A DNA stretch of 64,000 nucleotides from Kitasatospora sp. NBC_01266 (GTDB lineage: Bacteria > Actinomycetota > Actinomycetes > Streptomycetales > Streptomycetaceae). A program made the translations under genes and the position numbers. A model generated the notes under the pieces. That model was not told the origin of the DNA and made no database searches. It saw only the letters and a list, made by a program, of their open reading frames with translations. The first letter of the stretch is position 1. Every line of letters begins with the position of its first letter. The DNA lies in assembly GCF_036242395.1 (NCBI RefSeq), contig NZ_CP108458.1:3224001-3288000 (forward strand), written 5' to 3'. Positions 45,089-52,911 of the stretch are shown here, in pieces.

Positions 45089-45673
45089 TCAGCCGGTCAT
45101 CGCCTCCAGCAGCGACTCCTGCATCGCGCCCAGCCAGAGGTAGGCCATCACCAGCGGCTTGCGCTCGTCGCTGTCCGGCAGGTCGTACAGGCCCTGCTCG
45201 TCCTCCTCGGTGACCTCCAGCCGCACGCCGAGGGTCAGCCGCAGGTCGTTGAGCGCGCCCAGCCAGCGCCGGCACTCCTCGGCGCTGGGGCGCAGCACCC
45301 CGCCGCTCTCCCCCAGGGCGTCCAGCGAGCGGATCACCAGCAGCGCGTCCTCGCGCTTGCGGGTGCGCAGGTCCGGCTCGGTGTAGCGGCGGAACTCGCC
45401 GGCCGCCGCCTTGGTCTGCGCGTCGGGCGCCTGCTTCGGCTCCCCGTAGGCGTCGGGGAAGAGCCGGGCCACCGCGGGGTCGCTGGGCGCCTCGGTGGGC
45501 CCCTCGGCGAAGAGTGCGGCGAACGGGTCGGCATCCGCGCCCGGCGCGGCGCCAGGGCCCGGGCCGATCAGCTCCAGCATCTGCACTTCGAGGGAGCGCA
45601 GGATGGCGGCCTCCACCTCCTCCAGCGCGATCGCCGCGCTGCCGTCGCCGGTTCGCTCGAACAACCCAGCCAT
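45089..45673 (-). CDS. DUF2017 protein
   Basis: A 194-residue actinobacterial protein of the DUF2017 family: MAGLFERTGDGSAAIALEEVEAAILRSLEVQMLELIG, then a central FRRYTEPDLRTRKREDALLVIRSLDAL segment and LNDLRLTLGVRLEVTEEDEQGLYDLPDSDERKPLVMAYLWLGAMQESLLEAM at the C-terminus. The function is unknown; it is conserved beside clpS in actinobacteria, as here (109 bp apart), suggesting a link to proteolysis. ATG 45673; no unusual ribosome binding site. Confidence 0.88.
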   Translation of the reverse strand: MAGLFERTGDGSAAIALEEVEAAILRSLEVQMLELIGPGPGAAPGADADPFAALFAEGPTEAPSDPAVARLFPDAYGEPKQAPDAQTKAAAGEFRRYTEPDLRTRKREDALLVIRSLDALGESGGVLRPSAEECRRWLGALNDLRLTLGVRLEVTEEDEQGLYDLPDSDERKPLVMAYLWLGAMQESLLEAMTG

Positions 45674-45782
45674 CGTCAGGTAACCGTCCGGTTCTCGTAG
45701 GTGTCGATTGGTCAGCCGCGCACCGGCGCGGACTGACGGATGATCAGTGGATCAGGGGCGGACCGATCAGCGGTTCGGCTGA

Positions 45783-46076
45783 TCAGTCGTGCTGGAGGGT
45801 GGCCCAGAGGCCGTACCCGTGCATCGCCTGCACGTCGCGCTCCATCTCCTCGCGGGTGCCGCTGGAGACCACCGCGCGGCCTCGGGTGTGCACGTCCATC
45901 ATCAGCTTGCGTGCCTTCTCCTTCGGGTAGCCGAAGTAGGCCTGGAAAACGTAGAGGACATAGCTCATCAGGTTGACCGGATCGTTGTGGACGATGGTCA
46001 CCCACGGTGTGTCCGGCTCCGCGACCGGGAGGCTCTCGGCCTCGGTGCGTTCGATCTCGGCCGGCGCGACACTCAC
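45783..46076 (-). CDS. clpS: ClpS adaptor protein
   Basis: A 97-residue adaptor that presents N-degron substrates to ClpAP/ClpCP. The core VTIVHNDPVNLMSYVLYVFQAYFGYPKEKARKLMMDVHTRGRAVVSSGTREEMERDVQAMHGYGLWATLQ includes the N-degron pocket residues NDPVN and the MMDVH helix. A 20-residue charged N-terminal extension precedes it. GTG/ATG 46076. It lies upstream of DUF2017 on the same strand and is divergent from pncB. Confidence 0.95.
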   Translation of the reverse strand: MSVAPAEIERTEAESLPVAEPDTPWVTIVHNDPVNLMSYVLYVFQAYFGYPKEKARKLMMDVHTRGRAVVSSGTREEMERDVQAMHGYGLWATLQHD

Positions 46077-46280
46077 GACTGGGTCTCCTCACAGCGATGG
46101 CTCGGCAGGGGCCGGGAGCGGCCCGACGGGGAACCCGGCCGCAGCCTGGAAAGGCTCCCCTGACCTCCCATGCTGCCATCCGGGGGACCTCGGAGCGATT
46201 CCGACCCGGCCGGGCGCGGGAGGTCCGGCCCGGCGCGAGACCCGGCCGCGCCATGGCGGCGGACTCACCGCCCAGGAAAT

Positions 46281-46293
46281 CGTCAAACTGACG
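46281..46293. promoter_or_regulatory. inverted repeat CGTCA-AAC-TGACG before pncB
   Basis: Five-bp arms with a 3-nt spacer, 25 bp before the start of the pncB gene and just upstream of its -10 (TAGCAT, 46305-46310). It may be an operator of NAD homeostasis. Confidence 0.35.
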
Positions 46294-46304
46294 CTAAGTG
46301 GTAG

Positions 46305-46310
46305 TAGCAT
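46305..46310 (+). promoter_or_regulatory. probable leaderless -10 box of pncB
   Basis: TAGCAT ends 7 nt before the ATG at 46318, with no ribosome binding site. Confidence 0.4.
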
Positions 46311-46317
46311 CATCCTC

Positions 46318-47673
46318 ATGGACGCCCAGGCATTCGTGGCGGCGAGCTCCGCCGCGCCCACCTCGCCGACAGCCGGCTCGACCGCGCTGCTCACCGACCG
46401 CTACGAGCTCACCATGCTGCAGGCCGCGCTGCGCAGCGGCGCCGCGCACCGCCGCTCGGTCTTCGAGGTCTTCACCCGCCGCCTGCCCGAAGGCCGCCGC
46501 TACGGCGTACTGGCCGGCACCGGGCGGGTCCTCGACGCGGTGGAGAACTTCCGGTTCGACACCGCCCAGTTGGACTGGCTGGCCGACCAGCGGGTGGTCG
46601 ACGAGCCGACCCTGCGCTGGCTGGCCGACTACCGCTTCCACGGCGACATCCACGGCTACCCGGAGGGCGAGGTCTACTTCCCGGGCTCGCCGCTGCTCAC
46701 CGTGGAGGGCAGTTTCGCCGAGGCCGTGATCCTGGAGACGGTGATCCTCTCCATCCTCAACTTCGACTCGGCGATCGCCGCCGCCGCCTCCCGGATGACG
46801 GCCGCCGCAGGGGAGCGGCCGTGCATCGAGATGGGGGCCCGGCGCGCCCACGAGAGCGCCGCCGTCGCGGCGGCCCGCGCCGCCTACATCGCGGGCTTCG
46901 CCGCCACCTCCGACCTGGCGGCCGGGTTCACCCACGGCATCCCGACCACCGGCACCGCCGCCCACGCCTTCACCCTGCTGCACGACAGCGAGCGGGACGC
47001 CTTCACCGCACAGCTCGCCTCGATGGGCACCGGCACCACCCTGCTGGTGGACACCTTCGACCTGGCCGAGGCGGTGCGCACCGCCGTCGAGGTGGCCGGG
47101 CCCGAGCTCGGCGCGGTGCGGATCGACTCCGGCGACCTGACCCTGCTCGCCCACCGGGTCCGCCGCCAGCTGGACGAGCTCGGGGCAGCCAAGACCCGGA
47201 TCATCGTCACCTCCGACCTCGACGAGTACGCGATCGCCGCACTGGCCGCCGCCCCGGTGGACGGCTACGGGGTGGGCACCAGCCTGGTCACCGGCAGCGG
47301 ACACCCGACCTGCGCGATGGTCTACAAGCTGGTCGCCCGGGCCGGCTCGACCGATCCCGACGCGCCGCTGATCCCGGTGGCCAAGCGCTCGGCCGGTGCC
47401 AAGTCGAGCGTGGGCGGGCGCAAGTGGGCGGCCCGGCGGCCCGACGCGGACGGCGTGGCCGAGGCCGAGGTGGTGGGCACCGGGCCGCTGCCGGAGCAGC
47501 TCGCGCCGTACGCGCTGCACGTGCCGCTGATGCGCGCGGGCGAGGTGGTCGGGCGTGAGCCGCTGACCGCCGCGCGCGAGCGGCACCTGCGGGCCCGGGC
47601 CGCGCTGCCGCTGTCGGCCACCCAGCTCTCCAAGGGCGATCCGGTGCTGGGCACCGAGCTGCTGCTGCACTGA
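46318..47673 (+). CDS. pncB: nicotinate phosphoribosyltransferase
   Basis: A 451-residue enzyme of the Preiss-Handler NAD salvage pathway that makes nicotinate mononucleotide from nicotinate and PRPP. TDRYELTMLQA is the N-terminal signature, GARRAHESAAVAAARAAYIAGFAATS is a central helix, then GIPTTGTAAHAF (phosphorylated His of the family), VRIDSGDLTLLAHRVRRQLDELG and GYGVGTSLVTG. ATG 46318 is close to a -10 box. pncA, the preceding step's enzyme, is 147 bp downstream on the same strand. Confidence 0.96.
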   Translation: MDAQAFVAASSAAPTSPTAGSTALLTDRYELTMLQAALRSGAAHRRSVFEVFTRRLPEGRRYGVLAGTGRVLDAVENFRFDTAQLDWLADQRVVDEPTLRWLADYRFHGDIHGYPEGEVYFPGSPLLTVEGSFAEAVILETVILSILNFDSAIAAAASRMTAAAGERPCIEMGARRAHESAAVAAARAAYIAGFAATSDLAAGFTHGIPTTGTAAHAFTLLHDSERDAFTAQLASMGTGTTLLVDTFDLAEAVRTAVEVAGPELGAVRIDSGDLTLLAHRVRRQLDELGAAKTRIIVTSDLDEYAIAALAAAPVDGYGVGTSLVTGSGHPTCAMVYKLVARAGSTDPDAPLIPVAKRSAGAKSSVGGRKWAARRPDADGVAEAEVVGTGPLPEQLAPYALHVPLMRAGEVVGREPLTAARERHLRARAALPLSATQLSKGDPVLGTELLLH

Positions 47674-47820
47674 GCCGATGGTGAACTGATGTCGCGCCGA
47701 TCCCGCGCGCCGAGGCCGCGCCGAAGCGCTGCGGCAGCCCTTCCGCCCCTCACCGCCACTCCCTAGAGTGGCCACACTCCACTCCTCTACCCCCACCGAC
47801 CGCCAGCGAGGAAGCCAGCC

Positions 47821-48408
47821 ATGCAACGGGCCCTGATCGTCATCGATGTGCAGAACGACTTCTGCGAGGGCGGCAGCCTCCCGGTCGCCGGTGGCGCTGA
47901 GGTGGCGGCCGCGATCACCGAACTGATCGCCACCGCCCGGGACGAGTACAGCCACATCCTGGCCACCCGTGACCACCACCACGACCCCGGAGCGCACTTC
48001 TCCGCCGAGCCCGACTTCGTGGACAGCTGGCCGCCGCACTGCGTGGCCGGGACCGAAGGGGTCGGCTTCCACCCCAACTTCGCGCCCTCGGTGACCTCGG
48101 GCGCGATCGAGGCGGTCTTCGACAAGGGCGCGTACTCGGCCGCGTACAGCGGCTTCGAAGGCTTCGACGAGAACGGCAGCACGCTGGCCCAGTGGCTGCG
48201 CGCGCGGTCCGTCGAGGCGGTCGACCTGGTCGGCATCGCCACCGACCACTGCGTCCGGGCCACGGCGCTGGACGCCGTGCGGGAGGGGTTCGCCACCCGG
48301 GTCCTGCTCGACCTGACGGCGGGGGTGGCGCCCGCGACCACGGCCGCCGCGCTCGACCAGCTGCGCGAGGCCGGGGTGGAGCTGGCCGGGACTCCGGCCC
48401 TGGGCTGA
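47821..48408 (+). CDS. pncA: nicotinamidase
   Basis: A 195-residue isochorismatase-fold amidase that converts nicotinamide to nicotinate for PncB. The catalytic triad is Asp9 (IDVQNDF), Lys102 (VFDKG) and Cys144 (TDHCV); metal ligands are Asp51, His53, His59 and His73 by comparison with Mycobacterium PncA. ATG 47821 follows GAGGAAG. It is downstream of pncB with a short gap; the intergenic TAGAGT (47764-47769) could be a -10 box, so it may have its own promoter. Confidence 0.95.
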   Translation: MQRALIVIDVQNDFCEGGSLPVAGGAEVAAAITELIATARDEYSHILATRDHHHDPGAHFSAEPDFVDSWPPHCVAGTEGVGFHPNFAPSVTSGAIEAVFDKGAYSAAYSGFEGFDENGSTLAQWLRARSVEAVDLVGIATDHCVRATALDAVREGFATRVLLDLTAGVAPATTAAALDQLREAGVELAGTPALG

Positions 48409-48495
48409 GCACCGGTCCTCGGGGCCGGGCGTGGCTGTCTCGGTACCGGGAGCCTCGGGGCCAGGGGCCGGCCCGGGGGTGTCGCCCGGCCGGCC

Positions 48496-49596
48496 CTAGC
48501 CCTCCGTCAGCAGCAGCTCCACCACGTCCGCGCCGCCGGCCAGGAAGGCCTGCCGCAGCTCCTCGGCCACCACCGCGGGCTCGGCGGCCGACCGGCCACC
48601 GGTCAGGTGGACCACCCGCACCCCCAGGTACTCCATCCGGTGCTGACCCGCCCGCACCCAGGCCTGCTCGCCCTCGCTGACGCAGCGCAGCTCGGAGTCC
48701 ACCTCGACCGCCACCCCGGCCTGCGGCCAGTACAGGTCCGGCACCGCGACGAAGGTGCCGCCGCGCATCCGCAGCTCGGGCCCGACCAGCGGCTCCGGCA
48801 GCAGCTCGGCGGCGGCCAGCTCGACGATCGAGCTGATCGCCGACTCCCGCTCGGCGGCCAGCAGTTCGTCCAGCGCGGCCCGGATCCGGGGCACCTCGAC
48901 GAGGTTCGCCTCCCGCAGTTCGGCGATCAGCTCGGCGGGCGTGCAGGCCGGGTGCCCGTAAGGGGCGACGGCGACCGCCTCGCGCAGCACCGAGCGCAGC
49001 GCCCGCGGCCCGAGCACGACCCGCTCCGCGGCCGGCTCGGCCCCGTGGTCCTCGACGGCGTCGCTCACGTCGCTGGCGTCGCTGGCGTCACTCTCGGGGG
49101 AGCCGAGCCACTCGCGCAGCGCGTCCGCGACCGCCCTGGCCACCGGCGCGCAGGCCAGTCCGTGCACGTCGCTGGCCACCAACTCCCGCGCGGTGCGCTG
49201 GATCCGCACCTCCCCCGCGTCCCGCAACCGGCGCTGCCTGGGCACCAGCACCTGCACCCCGGTGACGGCCGGCAGCCGGGGCACCGCACTGAAGCCGTAG
49301 AGCGCGAGCGCGGCCGCGCCAGTGATCAGCGCGCCTTCTCGGCACCCGGCCTCGCGACCGTTCTGCGCCGCGTACAGCAGGGCCGCCCACATCCGCTGCT
49401 CCGGCGTCGGAGTCCCGGTCTGGAGCAGGTAGACCCGGGGTAGCAGGCGCTGCCAGGGACCGCCGCGCCGGCAGTGCTCACTGACCACTCGGGACGGAAC
49501 TCCCCTGGCACGCAGCTGACTTGCCGTGATCACGTTCTGCTGACGCCGGGCCAGCTCTTCCAGCGAGGGGACGGAGGAGGGAATCTGGTAGCTCAT
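48496..49596 (-). CDS. AbiEi-like wHTH plus DUF559-like nuclease-domain protein
   Basis: A 366-residue protein. The N-terminal segment ELARRQQNVITASQLRARGVPSRVVSEHCRRGG resembles the winged-helix AbiEi antitoxin domain. The C-terminal part, PDLYWPQAGVAVEVDSE, is similar to restriction-endonuclease-like DUF559 folds with a possible Asp and Glu pair. The middle has the acidic Asp-Ala-Ser repeat SDASDASDVSDAVED, encoded by a tandem GTCGCTGGC repeat near 49065-49090. These domains recur in actinobacterial hypothetical proteins. Whether it acts as a nuclease or regulator is unknown. ATG 49596 follows GGGGAGGG. Confidence 0.65.
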   Translation of the reverse strand: MSYQIPSSVPSLEELARRQQNVITASQLRARGVPSRVVSEHCRRGGPWQRLLPRVYLLQTGTPTPEQRMWAALLYAAQNGREAGCREGALITGAAALALYGFSAVPRLPAVTGVQVLVPRQRRLRDAGEVRIQRTARELVASDVHGLACAPVARAVADALREWLGSPESDASDASDVSDAVEDHGAEPAAERVVLGPRALRSVLREAVAVAPYGHPACTPAELIAELREANLVEVPRIRAALDELLAAERESAISSIVELAAAELLPEPLVGPELRMRGGTFVAVPDLYWPQAGVAVEVDSELRCVSEGEQAWVRAGQHRMEYLGVRVVHLTGGRSAAEPAVVAEELRQAFLAGGADVVELLLTEG

Positions 49597-49902
49597 GCGA
49601 CAACCCTCCCCTGTCACCCGGTCGCCGCATCCTTAACCTGACGCACCGTTACGGAACCGTCGTCAAATCGGGACAGCCCCGCACTAAAGTCGCCATACCC
49701 TCACTCAAACGGAGTAATTGGGCGCAAAGTACTTGCGGATTGCGCCAGCTGCCGATTCGAGCGACCCGGCGGTGACCGCTGTGACTCCTGTCATGCTGGA
49801 AAGGTGATCGAATCCGGCTGGCAGCGGGCTCGATCCGACCGGCAGAATCGTGATCACCGGCGGGGCGAACCACGCGAGGCCGGAGGATCCCGGGGGAAGA
49901 GC
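49597..49902. promoter_or_regulatory. AT-enriched intergenic region with an inverted repeat at 49721-49746
   Basis: GGCGCAA (49721-49727) and TTGCGCC (49740-49746) form a spaced inverted repeat with 12 nt between the arms. The flanking 49630-49720 segment is unusually AT-rich for this genome. It probably holds divergent promoters of the two flanking genes; no gene is seen. Confidence 0.35.
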
Positions 49903-50451
49903 ATGTTCAGGACCGCCGCCACACCGCGCACCGATCCCGCCGCCGAGCCGGCCGCTGAACCGGCCGCCGCGCGGCCGAAGGGGCTGGCCGCCGTCACGGA
50001 GCCGATCAGCGAGCTGCGGCTGCCGGTCTGGTTCTTCGGCTTCGAGGCCGTCTTCGCCGGCGCCTTCGACCTGTTCAAGGCGTTTCCGGCGGTACTGCCG
50101 GCGCTCGGCGTGCTGGTCATCGTCAACATCGCCGTCTCGATGACCCTGATGCGCAAGCGGCTGCGCCTGGCCAAGGCACTGTGGCGCGGCAAGGAGACCC
50201 GCAAGGTCGCCATCGGCCTGGTCGCCCTGCGGCTCGGCAGCCACTTCGCGCTCAACGCCGTCGGCGTCGCGGTCACCTCCACCGCCGCGCACGTGGCCTA
50301 CGCCGTGCTGCTGGGCGCCATCACCATCGGCCTGCTCGCCTTCACCCAGCAGGCCGCGCTGCGCGCCCTGGAGAAGAGCCGGGCGAACGCCGCCCAGACG
50401 GACCCCGCGGCCGCGGCTGCCGAGCCGCTGGACGCCGCGCCGGTGGCATGA
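49903..50451 (+). CDS. small integral membrane protein, function unknown
   Basis: A 182-residue protein with an acidic/Ala-Pro N-terminal 40 residues, then four hydrophobic segments (about 45-75, 73-88, 105-130, 130-150) and an Ala-rich C-terminal tail. ATG 49903 follows [10 protein letters not shown] do not recognise a family. The conserved-looking central RKRLRLAKALWRGKETRKVA could be a cytoplasmic loop. It stands alone. Confidence 0.7.
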   Translation: MFRTAATPRTDPAAEPAAEPAAARPKGLAAVTEPISELRLPVWFFGFEAVFAGAFDLFKAFPAVLPALGVLVIVNIAVSMTLMRKRLRLAKALWRGKETRKVAIGLVALRLGSHFALNAVGVAVTSTAAHVAYAVLLGAITIGLLAFTQQAALRALEKSRANAAQTDPAAAAAEPLDAAPVA

Positions 50452-50517
50452 TCCGATGTGACCCGGGCCACGCGCTCCCGGGTACGCCCTCCGAAGAACC
50501 GGCCCGCGGGTATTGCC

Positions 50518-50523
50518 TACCAT
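50518..50523 (+). promoter_or_regulatory. probable leaderless -10 box of the 50530 gene
   Basis: TACCAT ends 6 nt before ATG 50530; no ribosome binding site. Confidence 0.45.
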
Positions 50524-50529
50524 CAGGGC

Positions 50530-50832
50530 ATGCCATATGACGAGACATCAGGTCTGAGCGCGGCACAGCTGCGCCTGGGCCGGCTACCCGGATACGTCCG
50601 GCAGCCCGACCCCGCCCGCCGGGCCGGCGAGCGGGGTTCGACGTACAAGAAGGGCTGGGAGGTGCGCTTCACGGCCCGCAGTGAGGCGGAGATAGCGGAG
50701 ATCCGCGAACTGCTCATAGCAGCAGGGTTCGCGCCCGCCCGGCCGTTCTTCAAAGGCCAGCAGTTGATCCAGCCGGTGTACGGCATGGCGGTGGTGCGGA
50801 CCTACCTGGAGGCCCGCGAACTGGTCGCCTGA
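50530..50832 (+). CDS. small hypothetical protein
   Basis: A 100-residue soluble protein: GLSAAQLRLGRLPGYVRQPDPARRAGERGSTYKKGWEVRFTARSEAEIAEIRELLIAAG. It looks globular with an alternating beta-alpha pattern and a basic Lys-Lys-Gly-Trp segment. I recognise no family. The promoter geometry and conserved composition suggest a real gene. The following 106 bp contain direct repeats of CCGAACCACCGCA (about 50885 and 50916). Confidence 0.7.
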   Translation: MPYDETSGLSAAQLRLGRLPGYVRQPDPARRAGERGSTYKKGWEVRFTARSEAEIAEIRELLIAAGFAPARPFFKGQQLIQPVYGMAVVRTYLEARELVA

Positions 50833-50938
50833 GCGAGTCTCCCTCCGGCCGCACCGCGCCACAGCACCACCGCACTTCGAACGACCGAACCACCGCACAC
50901 CGAAATACCGCAGTACCGAACCACCGCAGTCCGAAGCA

Positions 50939-51337
50939 CTATCCGGCAGCCGCGGCGCGAGCCCGGGCGGCGTCCACCTGGTCCAGGTGCTCCCCGGCCC
51001 ACACGCAGGCGGCATTCATCGGACCGAACAGCGAGTGACCCAGCGCGGTCAACTCGTACTCCACGCGGGGCGGGTTCTCCTCGAACTCGGTCCGGGTCAG
51101 CAGCCCGTCCCGCTCCAGCGCGCGCAGCGTCTGTGCCAGCACCTTGGACGTGATGCCGCGCAGCGGCACCTTGAGCTCGGAGAACCGTCGCGGCCCCGGC
51201 TCCAGACACCGCAGGATCAGCCAGCTCCACTTGTCGCCGACCTTGAACGGCATCGGGCGCTCCAGACAGAGCGGATCGAACAGGTCCGGCGGCAGCGGCG
51301 CGGGCGGCGCCGGAGCGAAGACGTCGCCGCTGCTCAC
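50939..51337 (-). CDS. HxlR-family transcriptional regulator
   Basis: A 132-residue winged-helix regulator: FDPLCLERPMPFKVGDKWSWLILRCLEPGPRRFSELKVPLRGITSKVLAQTLRALERDGLLTR, the HxlR hallmark, then FEENPPRVEYELTALGHSL. HxlR proteins sense aldehydes or redox signals. GTG 51337 overlaps the stop of the upstream VOC gene by 4 bp (GTGA). Its own operator was not identified. Confidence 0.88.
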   Translation of the reverse strand: MSSGDVFAPAPPAPLPPDLFDPLCLERPMPFKVGDKWSWLILRCLEPGPRRFSELKVPLRGITSKVLAQTLRALERDGLLTRTEFEENPPRVEYELTALGHSLFGPMNAACVWAGEHLDQVDAARARAAAAG

Positions 51338-51558
51338 CGCTGGTTCGACTGCGGCTGGGACTCCCGGTGCGGCTCGAGGAACTCCAGCCGGTTGCCGAGC
51401 CTGTCGAAGGCGTAGAACCGGTCGTGGCCCGGGAACTCCCCGTCCCACTGCACCGGATGGCCGTGCGCCTCCAGCCGCGCCGCCAGCGCCGGCAGCCCGT
51501 TCACCAGGATCCCCGGGTGCGCCTCCCGAGCCGGGACGAAGTCGTCAGATGTTGCCAT
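51334..51558 (-). CDS. half-length VOC-family protein
   Basis: A 74-residue protein that contains only the C-terminal half of a VOC (glyoxalase) fold: VPAREAHPGILVNGLPALAARLEAHGHPVQWDGEFPGHDRFYAFDRLGNRLEFLEP. A complete module has another 50-60 residues N-terminal, including a metal ligand. Either the gene is truncated or it works as a dimer of half modules. A well-formed promoter lies directly upstream, so it is expressed. It overlaps the HxlR gene by 4 bp. Confidence 0.7.
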   Translation of the reverse strand: MATSDDFVPAREAHPGILVNGLPALAARLEAHGHPVQWDGEFPGHDRFYAFDRLGNRLEFLEPHRESQPQSNQR

Positions 51559-51564
51559 GCGGTG

Positions 51565-51593
51565 ACCTTATCTTCGGGTATACGGATTGTCAG
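51565..51593 (-). promoter_or_regulatory. promoter of the VOC-HxlR operon, probably leaderless
   Basis: Reading right to left, CTGACA (51593-51588), a 17-bp spacer and TAAGGT (51570-51565), then 6 nt to ATG 51558. No ribosome binding site, so translation is probably leaderless. Confidence 0.6.
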
Positions 51594-51640
51594 GGGCCCC
51601 GCTGACGCTTCTCCTACGGCGAGCCGGGTCTCGGCACCGG

Positions 51641-52867
51641 TCAAGGCGAACCCGTGCCGTCGAACGGGGGCGGGGGCGGGGGCAGGTAGGCGGCAGGGGC
51701 TTCCACGGGCCGACGGGTGCCCCGACGGATCAGGACGGCCACACCGAGCACGATCAGCACGAGCACCCCACCGCCGGCCCCGTAGAGCCACACCGGAGTG
51801 CCGCTGCCACCACTGGCCGCCTGGAACACGGGCACCGGCGACGACGTGTCCGGCGCGCCCTGGGACTCGACCCGGCTGAGCAGCGGGTTGTCCTTCGGCC
51901 CATCGTCCACAGCCGGGTTGGGGGCAAGGGACTTGGAGGGCGAGGCGATGCCGTAGCCGTAGTGGTCGTTGGGCACCTTGCTGTGATCGGGGGGCGCTGC
52001 GGCACTGGTGATCATGCGTCGGATCACCTGACCGGCAGAGAGGGCGGGGTACTTGGAGCGGACGAGGGCGGCGATGGCGGAGACGTAGGCGGTGGCGTCG
52101 GAGGTGCCGGTCGCGTAGCGGTAGTCGCTGGTAATGCCGGCGCTGTAGATGCCCACTCCAGGCGCGACCAGGGTGACCTCGGGGCCGTAGTTCGAGTGAT
52201 CCCAGACGTTGCCCAGACGGTCGATGGCGCCGACGGCAACGACACCGGGGAAGGCGGCGGGGTAGGAGACTACGGAGCCCAAGTTGCCAGTTCCAGCTAC
52301 AAGGACGACATCGTGCGCGACTGCGTAGGCCACGGCAGCCCGATCATCGGGGCTAGTGCGCATCGCACCTGCGAAGGACATGTTGACGACCTTCGCACCG
52401 TGATCGACCGCATAACGAAGAGCCTCAGGAAATTTGAAGTCGGGGCCCGCTTGAACATCTCCCACGTCTTCGAGATACACGCGCACCGGGAGAATCTTGG
52501 CCTTCGGCGCCAACCCCATGACTCCGGCCTGGTCCCCGTGACCATGACCCGCGATGATGCTGGCCATTCCTGTACCGTGCCCGTCGTCGTCCACCCGACC
52601 GTCGGTCTGGTTGCCAGAGAAGTCAGCACCTGGCAGGACCTGACCAGTCAGGTCCTGCTGATCCGGATACACCCCTGTGTCGATCACGGCGACCGTCACG
52701 CCGTCACCCTGGCTGATCGGCCACACATCGGTCGCGGCCTTGTATGCCTGCAACGCCCATTGCTGATCACGGATGTTGTCCGCGAGGGCCGGTCCAGCTG
52801 CCAGCCCCCACACCAGCGCCCCCGCAGCAAGTACGGCCATCCCCCGCACCGGCCGACGACTCGCCAC
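51641..52867 (-). CDS. mycP: type VII secretion-associated serine protease, mycosin
   Basis: A 408-residue subtilisin-fold protease anchored in the membrane: signal peptide (residues 1-28), catalytic Asp63 (AVIDTG), His97 (DDDGHGTGMA), Ser256 (ATGTSDATA) and oxyanion Asn195, then a linker, a C-terminal helix (359-380) and a basic/Pro-rich tail. This layout is that of mycosins, which process ESX substrates outside the cell. It lies 44 bp past the large WXG gene. GTG/ATG 52867 follows no clear ribosome binding site. Codon use is less GC-biased than in the flanks. Confidence 0.92.
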   Translation of the reverse strand: MASRRPVRGMAVLAAGALVWGLAAGPALADNIRDQQWALQAYKAATDVWPISQGDGVTVAVIDTGVYPDQQDLTGQVLPGADFSGNQTDGRVDDDGHGTGMASIIAGHGHGDQAGVMGLAPKAKILPVRVYLEDVGDVQAGPDFKFPEALRYAVDHGAKVVNMSFAGAMRTSPDDRAAVAYAVAHDVVLVAGTGNLGSVVSYPAAFPGVVAVGAIDRLGNVWDHSNYGPEVTLVAPGVGIYSAGITSDYRYATGTSDATAYVSAIAALVRSKYPALSAGQVIRRMITSAAAPPDHSKVPNDHYGYGIASPSKSLAPNPAVDDGPKDNPLLSRVESQGAPDTSSPVPVFQAASGGSGTPVWLYGAGGGVLVLIVLGVAVLIRRGTRRPVEAPAAYLPPPPPPFDGTGSP

Positions 52868-52911
52868 TGTCAGTCACCCCATTCCTCGGAACTGTCACTT
52901 GGGACGATGGC

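Noticed and set aside
47764..47785. GAGTG-GCCA-CACTC repeat before pncA
   Set aside because: Short arms (5 bp) are expected by chance in G+C-rich DNA; no supporting context.
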